This document shows, one piece after another, positions 44,503 to 53,274 of a stretch of DNA of 64,000 bases. The notes beneath the pieces were generated by a model. That model had not been told where the DNA came from, did not search any database, and saw nothing but the letters and a program-made list of their open reading frames with translations. How positions within the stretch are numbered: the stretch's first letter is position 1; each line of letters opens with the position of its first letter. This DNA comes from Candidatus Hydrogenedentota bacterium (GTDB lineage: Bacteria; Hydrogenedentota; Hydrogenedentia; Hydrogenedentales; CAILVY01): NCBI GenBank assembly GCA_903837785.1, contig CAILVY010000362.1, positions 31,616-95,615 of the forward strand. The letters are read 5' to 3'. The position numbers and the translations under genes are program-made.

Positions 44503-46917
44503 ATGTATTACATCGCTGTATTGACTTCATTGCTCGCCGCCAGCCTGTCCGCAGCGGCCGAGACGCCGCGCGAGTTGTTCTGGGCATGGGGCAATCCGGA
44601 AATGGCCCAGCCCGGTCCGCACACTTCGTCCTCGTTTGCACAGGCCAGCCCGATGGAGCGTGCGCGGATCCTCGGCGCGCCCAACGTGATCATGGCTGGG
44701 CAGGGACTGCCGGACTCGGATGAAGCGGCCGAGACTGGAATGGCGGCGCTCCAAGATGCGCACAGCATCGTCTGGGAAATCAGTTCTCCCAAAGTGAACG
44801 GGCAGGCCACCTTCGACTACAGCGCCTTGATCGCCCGCGTCAAGCGGCTCGCCGCGCGCCACGCGAAGATTGAGGGCGTGTTGCTTGACGATATGAGCAC
44901 TGTCTCCGTCAGCGCGGGACTCAAACCGGAACACATCCGCGGCATCCGCGATCAACTCGGCGCGGACCACAGCCGCATTCGCATCTGGGGGGTGGTCTAC
45001 ACGATGAATCTGCGGGACGCCGGGTTGGCGGCGTATATCCAGGAATTGGATGTCATCAATCTGTGGACATGGCACGCGCGCGACCTGCCCAAACTCGAAG
45101 AGAACGTCGCCTATTGCTCGGCGCAGTGGCCCGACAAGCCCATCGTCCTCGGACTCTATCTCCATGACTACGGCGAGGGCAGAAGCATGCCCGCCGATTT
45201 GCTGCGGCAGGAGAACGCCACCGCGCTCGCGCTCGCGCGCGATAAGCGCATCCAGGGAATCGTCTATCTCACGATCGACAACGAGCCGGAGGCAGTCGCG
45301 CAAACCGCGCAATGGCTCCGCGGACAGACCGGCGAGGCCCCGGCCGAACGCCCCCTGCAACTCACCGCTCCGCAGGAATGGAGCTTCTCCGGCGACCCCT
45401 GGACCCAGGATCAGGACGGCGTCATGCGCCCGCCCGATGCGCGAAACCTGCATAGCCGCGCATTCTGGACGGCCTCTCAGTTCGCCGACGCCACGATCGA
45501 GTTCGAATACAATGCGAGCTACCGCGAGACGGGCACAGGCAACGCGGGACTCATCATGCGCGCGTCAGGCCCGAACCACTTCTACTACGTCCACTTCCCT
45601 TGGGGCGGCCAACAACTGCGGGCCAAGCATTTCTGGGCCGGCGTAGCCAAAGTCGAGGGGGATGCGTATCAGCGCAATCTTGCCTTCGAGTATGTGCCCG
45701 GCGTGCCGAGCGAAACCGATCGCTGGTATCATGTGCGGGTCGAGGCGAAAGGGCCGCGGCTTCGCGTTTGGGTGGACGGCCGCGCTGCCCTGGACCTCAC
45801 GGATGATACGTACGCCCAAGGCTGCGTGGGCTTCGCCGGATACGGGTGGTACGCCTTCCGAAACGTGCGCGTATCCGGCGCGGCGCTCTCCGCGCAGGAA
45901 TGGAAACCGGCCCCGCTCCCCGCCCATCATTTCAACGTCGGACTCGACAGCCAGGTGATGCCCAGCGGATGCATCGCGCCAAACGGCGACATCCTTCTCG
46001 CCCAGGCCAGCAAACTCGTCCGCTCGAAGGACAAAGGCCGTACTTGGAATGCCCTCGAATCGCTTCCGGCAGCGCTTGGCGAGGTCGGCGATTACGGATG
46101 TTCCCTCTTCCGTGCCGGCGACTCCCTCCGCGTAATGATATATCGATCCCAGGATGCGGTGAAGAAACCCGTCCCGGAGATTGCGATCGCCGCCTCCGAT
46201 GACGACGGTGCCACTTGGACGGAGCCCGTCGCCTCGCAGGTCGCCCCGGAATGGCCCGCGCTCCCGAAGAACCTCGTGCCGTACGGCCCCGTGCATGTCA
46301 CACAGGACGGCGCATGGCTCCGCTTTCTGCTCGGAAGCGCGAAGGAAGACACGGCCGCGTTCACCGACGTGCGCACCTGGAGCGCGACGCACGCGAAGGC
46401 CTACGTCATACGCAGCACGGATCAGGGCGCGAGTTGGACGGCCCCCATCGATATCGACTGGCCCTCCTGGACCGATGCGAAACGCGGCACGCTCCCCGGC
46501 TCGCTCGATCTGACCGAACCCTCGGCCGTCGTCATGGGCAACACGGTCATGGTCCTCGTCCGGCCCGTGTACAGCCAGACGATGTGGCAATGCTGGTCAA
46601 ACGACGCCGGTGCCACGTGGGACGCCGCGTCCCGGGTCACGTTCCCGGGCTACGCGCAATCCATCGCGCGCACCCAGTCCGGAGCGCTCGTGTGCGCGCA
46701 CCGCTATCCGCAGTATGCGCTCAACGTGAGCCGGGACGGCGGATTGAACTGGGACGCCGGGACCATCATCGACTATCCCGTGTGGGGGATGGGATGCGCC
46801 CTCGAAGTCGAAGCGGAGCTGCTCCTCTGCACGTACATGAACGCTGAACGCAGTCAGCCGCTGCTCGCACAGCTTGTCCGCGTCACGCAGGACCGAATCG
46901 AGCCCGTGATGCCGTAG
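44503..46917 (+). CDS. Three-domain secreted protein with C-terminal sialidase-like propeller
   Basis: 804 residues from the ATG at 44503 (GGAGGAG 7 nt upstream), with a signal peptide at ~1-22. Residues ~25-290 look like an alpha/beta barrel of unknown family (GVLLDDMS, LGLYLHDYGEGR, GIVYLTIDNE). Residues ~300-465 are a LamG/DUF1080-like jelly roll (IEFEYNASYRETGTGNAGLIMRAS, WYHVRVEAKG). Residues ~480-804 are a BNR propeller with five Asp boxes, including SKDKGRTW, SDDDGATW, STDQGASW, and SNDAGATW. It is likely a glycan-binding or glycan-cleaving extracellular protein. No catalytic residue can be named with confidence. It ends 27 bp from the convergent GH120 gene. Confidence 0.78.
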   Translation: MYYIAVLTSLLAASLSAAAETPRELFWAWGNPEMAQPGPHTSSSFAQASPMERARILGAPNVIMAGQGLPDSDEAAETGMAALQDAHSIVWEISSPKVNGQATFDYSALIARVKRLAARHAKIEGVLLDDMSTVSVSAGLKPEHIRGIRDQLGADHSRIRIWGVVYTMNLRDAGLAAYIQELDVINLWTWHARDLPKLEENVAYCSAQWPDKPIVLGLYLHDYGEGRSMPADLLRQENATALALARDKRIQGIVYLTIDNEPEAVAQTAQWLRGQTGEAPAERPLQLTAPQEWSFSGDPWTQDQDGVMRPPDARNLHSRAFWTASQFADATIEFEYNASYRETGTGNAGLIMRASGPNHFYYVHFPWGGQQLRAKHFWAGVAKVEGDAYQRNLAFEYVPGVPSETDRWYHVRVEAKGPRLRVWVDGRAALDLTDDTYAQGCVGFAGYGWYAFRNVRVSGAALSAQEWKPAPLPAHHFNVGLDSQVMPSGCIAPNGDILLAQASKLVRSKDKGRTWNALESLPAALGEVGDYGCSLFRAGDSLRVMIYRSQDAVKKPVPEIAIAASDDDGATWTEPVASQVAPEWPALPKNLVPYGPVHVTQDGAWLRFLLGSAKEDTAAFTDVRTWSATHAKAYVIRSTDQGASWTAPIDIDWPSWTDAKRGTLPGSLDLTEPSAVVMGNTVMVLVRPVYSQTMWQCWSNDAGATWDAASRVTFPGYAQSIARTQSGALVCAHRYPQYALNVSRDGGLNWDAGTIIDYPVWGMGCALEVEAELLLCTYMNAERSQPLLAQLVRVTQDRIEPVMP

Positions 46918-46944
46918 CCCGCAACGCCATTGCTTTTCCTGGGT

Positions 46945-48807
46945 CTATCTAGGCCAGACTTTAAGCTTCTGGGTTCCGCCTTCGGGCAGCTCGAACGGGC
47001 CGGGATACGGATTGGCCGCATTCCGTTTCGCGCCGAGATAATCCGTATCCAGGCTCAGCGGCGTGTCGTCCGGACGCACATAGGGAAGCCCCGGGATCTT
47101 CGCCTTGCCGAGGGACTCCGTCGTGACCAGCGCGTGCACCTGTTCCGCGCCCCAGGCCTTGTCCAGCGTGATGTGCAGATACACGCCGTCCTGTTCCTCG
47201 ACAAGCTTGATGCCGGGGTCAACGTTCTTCTGCACGAACGGGTGCTCTTCCTGTTTCGAAGGTTTGGCTCCGTGCAGAAACACGTTGCCCGACATCCAGA
47301 CCGGCAGGACCGCTTTGTCGTAGTCTCCCAGCCCGTTGCCGCTCACGAAAAGGTTGTTGTAGAAGCGATCATCGCCGCCTTCGATATTCCGGAGACCGGC
47401 CACCTCAGTGGAATGCGCCTTGTGAAACGGCGTCTCCCGGCTCAGTTCCGGCCGGGGATTGAGCCGGCCCGCCATCAGGTTGTGCGCATACGCCCCGCCT
47501 TCCGACATGTCGAGCAGCGCGTTCTTCGAAAGGAACACGTTGTTGTCCACCACAAACGGGCCATGATCCACCTCGACAAACAGGTCCTCACTCGCGTTCT
47601 CGTGAAGCAGGTTGCCGGTCACCCGCGTGCCCTGCGCCATCCAGTCCAGCCAGATGCCCCGCGTCGTGCGGAAAATGTGGTTGCGGCTGATCTCCGTGTC
47701 GATGGCCGCGTGAATCTTGATGCCCGCCATTTCGGCCCCGGTGAACAGGCATCGAACATGAATGTCATGAATCGTGTTCCCCGTGATGACACTGAACGCC
47801 GCCCCCAGGCTCCCCACGATTCCCGATTGTTCGCAGTGCGATATCGTGTTGTTGCGCACGACGTGATGGCCGATCGTCTCCCGGTGCCAGCCATTCGCCA
47901 GGGCGCGCTCGATGGTTTTCACGTAGCCTTCGGCAGTGTCGGCCGACGTGTTGTCCCACTGATCGCCGTACTTCCCAAGCGTTATGCCCGTGCACTTCGA
48001 ATGGCTGATCACGTTGTTCTCGATGACCCAGCCCATGCTCCAGTGCGTGCCCAACAGCCCGATTTGCTCCGCCGTCGGCGGCGCCCACTGCGTGGCCGCA
48101 TGCCGCATGATGAAACCGCGCACGGTTAGATAGTTCACGCCCGGCTTCTCCGGATAGAAAACAGCCCAGCGGACATTGATCTCCACGAGTTCCTCGTTGG
48201 GATTCTTCTTGCCGAACTGTCCCCAGAGCGTCGTGGACGTCTCGTTCACCTGGCCGAACCACAGCGGCGTGGCGCCGGCCGGCTTGAGCACTTCCTCCAG
48301 CGAAGCCCCTTCCATGAGCCAGTCCCCGTTCAGATACACCGCGCCCGTGTGATGCGCCTGCTTCAGGGGATTGAACCAGTCCCCGTGAATGAGATCCTGA
48401 TAGGGATTGTAGGCCCCGAAGAACGTGTTCGGGATCGTCACTTTCCACGTCTCGTTCTCAGCTTTCTCCCAGCCTTTGACGGCTTCGGATCCCCTGATCT
48501 CGACTGTCTCGCCCGGGGCGGCTTGATAGACAATGCGCTTTGCATCGGATTCCCCGCCGCGCGGCGGGCTCACGCGCTCGCGATACAGCCCCGCGTGAAC
48601 CGTCACAGCATCGCCCGGCTGCGCCAGCGCGGCCGCCGCCGAGATCGTCCGCAGCGGATGCGCCGCGGAACCGTCATTGGCATCGTCCCCGTTCACGGAG
48701 ACATGCAGTTCCCTCGGCGCGGGCGTGGACGGCGCTGCGAATGCGGTGGCCGCGCTCATGCCCGCGGCAACGAGAACAAGAATGGAAAACGCAGTGAGGC
48801 TTCTCAT
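46945..48807 (-). CDS. GH120 beta-xylosidase-like parallel beta-helix protein
   Basis: 620 residues from the ATG at 48807, which starts the signal peptide MRSLTAFSILVLVAAGMSAATA; the ORF start at 48900 is not signal-like. It is a right-handed beta helix. From memory it parallels the Thermoanaerobacterium GH120 xylosidase along its length: PGDAVTVHAGLYRERV, IPNTFFGAYNP, HAATQWAPPTAEQ, MAGIKIHAAID, GIWLDWMAQGTRV, and DLFVEVDHGP. The Asp in LWLDW and the Glu in FVEV are the positions used for catalysis in that family. It should release xylose from xylo-oligosaccharides. It is the only minus-strand gene inside the plus-strand cluster. Confidence 0.85.
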   Translation of the reverse strand: MRSLTAFSILVLVAAGMSAATAFAAPSTPAPRELHVSVNGDDANDGSAAHPLRTISAAAALAQPGDAVTVHAGLYRERVSPPRGGESDAKRIVYQAAPGETVEIRGSEAVKGWEKAENETWKVTIPNTFFGAYNPYQDLIHGDWFNPLKQAHHTGAVYLNGDWLMEGASLEEVLKPAGATPLWFGQVNETSTTLWGQFGKKNPNEELVEINVRWAVFYPEKPGVNYLTVRGFIMRHAATQWAPPTAEQIGLLGTHWSMGWVIENNVISHSKCTGITLGKYGDQWDNTSADTAEGYVKTIERALANGWHRETIGHHVVRNNTISHCEQSGIVGSLGAAFSVITGNTIHDIHVRCLFTGAEMAGIKIHAAIDTEISRNHIFRTTRGIWLDWMAQGTRVTGNLLHENASEDLFVEVDHGPFVVDNNVFLSKNALLDMSEGGAYAHNLMAGRLNPRPELSRETPFHKAHSTEVAGLRNIEGGDDRFYNNLFVSGNGLGDYDKAVLPVWMSGNVFLHGAKPSKQEEHPFVQKNVDPGIKLVEEQDGVYLHITLDKAWGAEQVHALVTTESLGKAKIPGLPYVRPDDTPLSLDTDYLGAKRNAANPYPGPFELPEGGTQKLKVWPR

Positions 48808-49084
48808 GGCTCCGCGACTCCTTGCTTTGTGTCCCTGGCGATGTCGTCCTGAAGTATCTTCCGTGCGGCCATGAAACCAGAAAACCCGTTCCAGGTGCAA
48901 TACGCTGGCGCCCGCTCGCCCCGTTCCCGTCCGATAGACTGCTCATCTTTGCACGGCGAAAACTGCCCGGGCGCTCTGATAGACTTCCGGAGTTCGGGTG
49001 CAGGCGCCTCGAAGGCCGGCGGTCTGTGCGGCCGATCTGTCAGGAACAAGGCGATTGAACACGGCCAAACCTGGGAAGCAATCC

Positions 49085-52000
49085 ATGATGAATATGCACG
49101 TTGCACGCACACTCGTTGCACGACTCTCCGCACGGCTTAGGAACGGGCTCCCTCTGAGCTTCGGCATGCTCGCCGCCTGTGTCTTCTGCGCGTCTTTGGC
49201 AAGTGCCGAAGCGGACAGCCTGAAGGAGGAATTCGTCTCGCCGCCCGACGCCGCGCGCCCGTGGGTCTACTGGTTCTTCATGGACGGCAACCTCACGCGC
49301 GATGGCATCACGGCCGATCTCGAAGCCATGAACAAGGCCGGCATCGGCGGCGCCATCTGCATGGAAGTGGGCATCGGCATTGAACGCGGACCCGTGGAAT
49401 TCATGAGTCCAGCCTGGCAGGAACTGATCGGGCATGCCTTCTCCGAGGCCAATCGCCTCGGCCTGCAACTGGCCATGGCGGCGGGTCCCGGGTGGTGCGG
49501 CACCGGCGGGCCGTGGGTGAAGCCCGACCAATCCATGCAGCACCTCGTTGCGAGCGAAACCGCTGCGCGGGGCCCCGCCAGGTTCGACGCGGTCCTGCCG
49601 CGGCCCCAACCGCGCAAGCCCTTCTTTGGCGAGGACACACTCACGCCCGAACTGCACAAGGCCTGGCAGGACTTCTATCAGGACGTGGCCCTGCTCGCCT
49701 TTCCCACGCCCGCAGGGAATGCCCGGCTGGCCGATGCCGACGAGAAGGCGCTCTACTTTCGCGCCCCCTACTCCTCGCAGCCCGGCGTGAAACCCTTCCT
49801 TCCGGCCCCGGCCGAACATCCCGAAACACCGGGGGATCACTGCATCGACGCCGGCAAGACTATCGAGTTAACCGGGAAACTCGACCCGGACGGGCGTCTC
49901 CTGTGGGACGTTCCGCCGGGCGATTGGACGATCATGCGTTTCGGACGCACGATCACCGGCCAGACGTCGCGGCCCGCTCCCGCGCCGGGACTGGGACTCG
50001 AATCGGACAAGTTCGACCCCGCCGCAATGGACGCCCATTTCGCGGCCTTCATCGAAACCCTCCTGAGGAAGGTGGGCGAACCCGTGGCGCCGGGACGCGG
50101 ATTGACCACGCTGCACTTTGACAGTTGGGAAATGAGTTCGCAGAACTGGTCGCCGAAATTCCGCGACGAGTTCAAGGCGAGGCGAGGCTATGATCCGGCG
50201 CCCTTCCTGCCGGCCATGAGCGGACGCATCGTGGACTCCGTCGAAGTCTCCGAGCGCTTTCTCTGGGACCTGCGCCAAACGGCCCAGGAACTCGTGATCG
50301 AGAATCATGTGCTGCGCCTCAAGACCCTGGGGCAAAAGCATGGACTTGAACTCTCCATTGAGCCGTACGACCTGAATCCCTGTTCCGATCTCCTGCTGGG
50401 CAGTGCGGCGGACGTGCCCATGTGCGAGTTCTGGTCCAAAGGTTGGGACTTCCCCACGGAGTATGGCTGCGTCGAGGCCTCCTCAATCGCGCATGTCACG
50501 GGAAAGTCCATCGTCGGTGCCGAGGCGTTCACCGGAAAACCGGGCGAAGACTGGCAACAGTATCCCGCTTCCATGAAAGAACAGGGCGACTGGGCGCTGT
50601 GCGCCGGCATCAACCGCTTCGTCTTTCACCGCTATCAGGCGCAGCCCTGGCTCGACCGCTATCCCGGCATGACTATGGGCCCATACGGCGTCCACTGGGA
50701 ACGCACGCAGACGTGGTGGGATTTCGCGGGTGCCTATCACCGCTATCTGAGCCGGTGCCAGCAGATGCTTCGCCGAGGCCTCTTCGTCGCAGACATCCTC
50801 TATCTCGCGCCCGAAGGCGCGCCGAGCGTCTTCTGCCCGCCGCCTTCCGCCTTCCAGGACGGATTCCAGGACCGGCGTGGTTATACGTTTGATGGATGCG
50901 CGCCCGATATCCTGATCGATCACGCTTCCGTACAGGATGGGCGAATTGTCTTCCCCGACGGCATGAGCTATCGGATGCTCGTATTGCCGCGCTTCGACAC
51001 CATGACACCCCGCCTGCTCCAGAAGATCACCGAACTCGTTGAAGACGGCGCTGTTGTCCTGGGCGCGCCGCCCCGCAAGTCGCCCAGCCTTTCGGGCTAC
51101 CCCGCGTGTGACGGGCACGTGCGCGAACTTGCCGCGAAACTCTGGGGCGCAGGCGAAGCGGTGCCCCGGCGCGATATGGGCACGGGACAGATCATCCTCG
51201 ACACCGCAGCGCCGGCCGGCGGACAGGCAAAGGCTTCAGAACTCTATCCCGACTACGCCACGACCGCAAAATTGCTCTCGGATATGGGGCTGCCCCCCGA
51301 TTTCGATACGGACGGCAACCTCCGCCACATCCATCGCCGCGACGGGGGGGCGGACTTCTATTTCATCGCCAACCGTAACGGCGAAACGCAGGCCGCAACC
51401 TGCCGTTTCCGTGTCTCCGGCCGTCAGCCCGAGTGGTGGAATCCCATGACCGGCGCCTGCCGCGACTTGCCGGATTTCATCACGAAAGAGGGCGTCACGG
51501 CCCTTCCCGTGCGCCTGGATGCGTATGAAAGCGGATTCGTCATATTCCGAAAACCGATTGCAACGGACGCGCGAAGGGGAGCGAACTTCCCGGAGCGCAG
51601 CACCGTCCTCACGCTTGCGGCGCCGTGGAACGTCTCTTTCGATCCCAAATGGGGCGGCCCGGAACGGGTTGTGTTCGCCCATCTTGAAGACTGGAGCAAG
51701 CGCCCCGAACCAGGCATCAGGCACTACTCCGGAAAGGCCGTGTACCGCACCACGTTTGACTGTCCCGCGGATGCGGCAAAGGGCCGCTGTTATCTCTCCC
51801 TGGGGGCGGTGAAGAATCTTGCCGCGATAGCCCTCAACGGCACGGACCTCGGCGTCGTGTGGTGCGACCCGTGGCGGGCGGAGATTCCGGGCGGAGTACT
51901 CAAAGAGCACGGCAACGCGCTCGAAATCACGGTCGCGAATCTCTGGATCAACCGGCTCATTGGCGATGCCGCCTTGCCCCAGGAGAAACGGCTGACGTGG

Positions 52001-52099
52001 ACCACCTATAACCCGTTCCATCCGGATTCCCCCCTGCAGGAATCAGGCCTGCTCGGGCCGGTCACCATTCAGTGTGAAGACCCGGCAAGGGCCAACTGA
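49085..52099 (+). CDS. GH106 alpha-L-rhamnosidase
   Basis: 1004 residues from the ATG at 49085 (GGGAAG upstream), with a signal-anchor-like N-terminus ending near SLASA (~43). The GH106 opening is clear (PWVYWFFMDGNLTRDGITADLEAMNKAGIGG), as are the core motifs HFDSWEM, VGAEAFTG, and FVFHRYQAQPW, and a C-terminal jelly roll (LSLGAVKNLAAIALNGTDLGVVW). The size is normal for the family. GH106 inverting enzymes remove terminal alpha-L-rhamnose, fitting rhamnogalacturonan debranching beside the lyases. The next gene starts 27 bp later, so this is an operon. It diverges from GH120 across 277 bp, in which I see no strong promoter. Confidence 0.92.
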   Translation: MMNMHVARTLVARLSARLRNGLPLSFGMLAACVFCASLASAEADSLKEEFVSPPDAARPWVYWFFMDGNLTRDGITADLEAMNKAGIGGAICMEVGIGIERGPVEFMSPAWQELIGHAFSEANRLGLQLAMAAGPGWCGTGGPWVKPDQSMQHLVASETAARGPARFDAVLPRPQPRKPFFGEDTLTPELHKAWQDFYQDVALLAFPTPAGNARLADADEKALYFRAPYSSQPGVKPFLPAPAEHPETPGDHCIDAGKTIELTGKLDPDGRLLWDVPPGDWTIMRFGRTITGQTSRPAPAPGLGLESDKFDPAAMDAHFAAFIETLLRKVGEPVAPGRGLTTLHFDSWEMSSQNWSPKFRDEFKARRGYDPAPFLPAMSGRIVDSVEVSERFLWDLRQTAQELVIENHVLRLKTLGQKHGLELSIEPYDLNPCSDLLLGSAADVPMCEFWSKGWDFPTEYGCVEASSIAHVTGKSIVGAEAFTGKPGEDWQQYPASMKEQGDWALCAGINRFVFHRYQAQPWLDRYPGMTMGPYGVHWERTQTWWDFAGAYHRYLSRCQQMLRRGLFVADILYLAPEGAPSVFCPPPSAFQDGFQDRRGYTFDGCAPDILIDHASVQDGRIVFPDGMSYRMLVLPRFDTMTPRLLQKITELVEDGAVVLGAPPRKSPSLSGYPACDGHVRELAAKLWGAGEAVPRRDMGTGQIILDTAAPAGGQAKASELYPDYATTAKLLSDMGLPPDFDTDGNLRHIHRRDGGADFYFIANRNGETQAATCRFRVSGRQPEWWNPMTGACRDLPDFITKEGVTALPVRLDAYESGFVIFRKPIATDARRGANFPERSTVLTLAAPWNVSFDPKWGGPERVVFAHLEDWSKRPEPGIRHYSGKAVYRTTFDCPADAAKGRCYLSLGAVKNLAAIALNGTDLGVVWCDPWRAEIPGGVLKEHGNALEITVANLWINRLIGDAALPQEKRLTWTTYNPFHPDSPLQESGLLGPVTIQCEDPARAN

Positions 52100-52126
52100 C
52101 CGCCGGAAATAAGAGAGGAGCTTGTC

Positions 52127-53224
52127 ATGCGAAAACAAATGCTGTTGCTGGGCCTGCTTGCAGGCGCGTCTCTTCTGGCTCCTTCCGCAGGCGCTGCGGG
52201 AACAACGATTGTCCCGACGGCGAAGAAGACGGTGTACCCCGACGGCCGCCCTTCCGCCGCCCTCCGCCTCGACGCGGTCGATCAGGGCGTCGTGCTCAAG
52301 CACGGCGACGGGCCGGGACAATGCGATTATCTCGGCGCTCGCGATATCTGGGTCTTCGAAGCGGATGGCACCTACTACATGCATTATGACGGCGCCGGGC
52401 CCAAAGGCTGGCTGGCCTGCCTCGCCACAAGCAAGGACTTGCTGCATTGGGAGAAGAAAGGTCCCGTGCTCGATTTCGGCAAGCCGGGCCAGGACGACTC
52501 CGCCTCCGCCTCCTACGGTGTGACCCATTTCGACGGCAAGACGTGGCACATGTTCTACCTCGGCACGCCGCACACGTCTCCGGCCCCCGACCTCATTCCC
52601 GCATTCCCTTATCTCACGATGAAGGCACGCGCTGACTCGCCGGCCGGGCCGTGGACGAAACAGCGCGACGTCATCCCGTTCCGATGCACCCCCAATACGT
52701 ACTACGATGTGACCGCCAGCCCCGGACACATCATCCAGCAGGGCGGGGAATACCGGATGTTCTTCAGTGCCGCGTCCGAGGACAGCAAAGGCACGCACCG
52801 CACGATCAGCATCGCGCGAAGCAACAACTTGAACGGCCCGTGGCGAATCGATCCCCAGCCCATCGTGCCCCCGGCCGAACAAATCGAGAATACGTCCCTC
52901 TACTTCGAACCGGCCAATCAAACGTGGTTCCTGTTCACGAACCACATTGGATTGGATGGCGGCGAATTCACCGATGCCGTCTGGGTCTACTGGACGAAAG
53001 ACCTCAACACGTGGGACGTGAAGAACAAAGCCGTCGTGCTCGACGGCGCGAATTGCGCCTGGAGCCGGAAGTGCATCGGCCTGCCCTCCGTCGTCAAATC
53101 CGGCAATCGCCTGGCCGTCTTCTACGACGCCCCCGGCGGCGACAGCACAAGCCACATGAAGCGCGACGTTGGCTTGGCCTGGCTGGACCTGCCTTTGCTG
53201 CTGCCAGCGAAAACGGAACAATGA
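52127..53224 (+). CDS. Secreted five-bladed propeller glycosidase-like protein (GH43/GH117 type)
   Basis: 365 residues with a signal peptide at ~1-23 and GAGGAG 7 nt before the ATG. The repeated blade pattern (ARDIWVFEADGTYYMHYDG, ATSKDLLHWEKKGPVL, SYGVTHFDGKTWHMFY, FEPANQTWFLFTNH) is that of clan-F/GH117 and DUF377-like propellers. The family number and catalytic acids are uncertain. It lies between GH106 and the GH127-like gene, and its TGA overlaps the first possible ATG of the next gene (ATGA at 53221). Side-chain arabinose or galactose removal would suit the context. Confidence 0.8.
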   Translation: MRKQMLLLGLLAGASLLAPSAGAAGTTIVPTAKKTVYPDGRPSAALRLDAVDQGVVLKHGDGPGQCDYLGARDIWVFEADGTYYMHYDGAGPKGWLACLATSKDLLHWEKKGPVLDFGKPGQDDSASASYGVTHFDGKTWHMFYLGTPHTSPAPDLIPAFPYLTMKARADSPAGPWTKQRDVIPFRCTPNTYYDVTASPGHIIQQGGEYRMFFSAASEDSKGTHRTISIARSNNLNGPWRIDPQPIVPPAEQIENTSLYFEPANQTWFLFTNHIGLDGGEFTDAVWVYWTKDLNTWDVKNKAVVLDGANCAWSRKCIGLPSVVKSGNRLAVFYDAPGGDSTSHMKRDVGLAWLDLPLLLPAKTEQ

Positions 53225-53274
53225 CGCAGTACGCGTGTGATACGACCGCGCACGGAGCAACGGAGAGAATGAGC

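Noticed and set aside
46930-48129. 399-aa plus-strand ORF
   Set aside because: Antisense to the GH120 gene, which matches its family along the whole length.
52651-53274. N-terminal extension of the GH127-like ORF
   Set aside because: Out-of-frame shadow of the preceding propeller gene; the real start has an SD and signal peptide.
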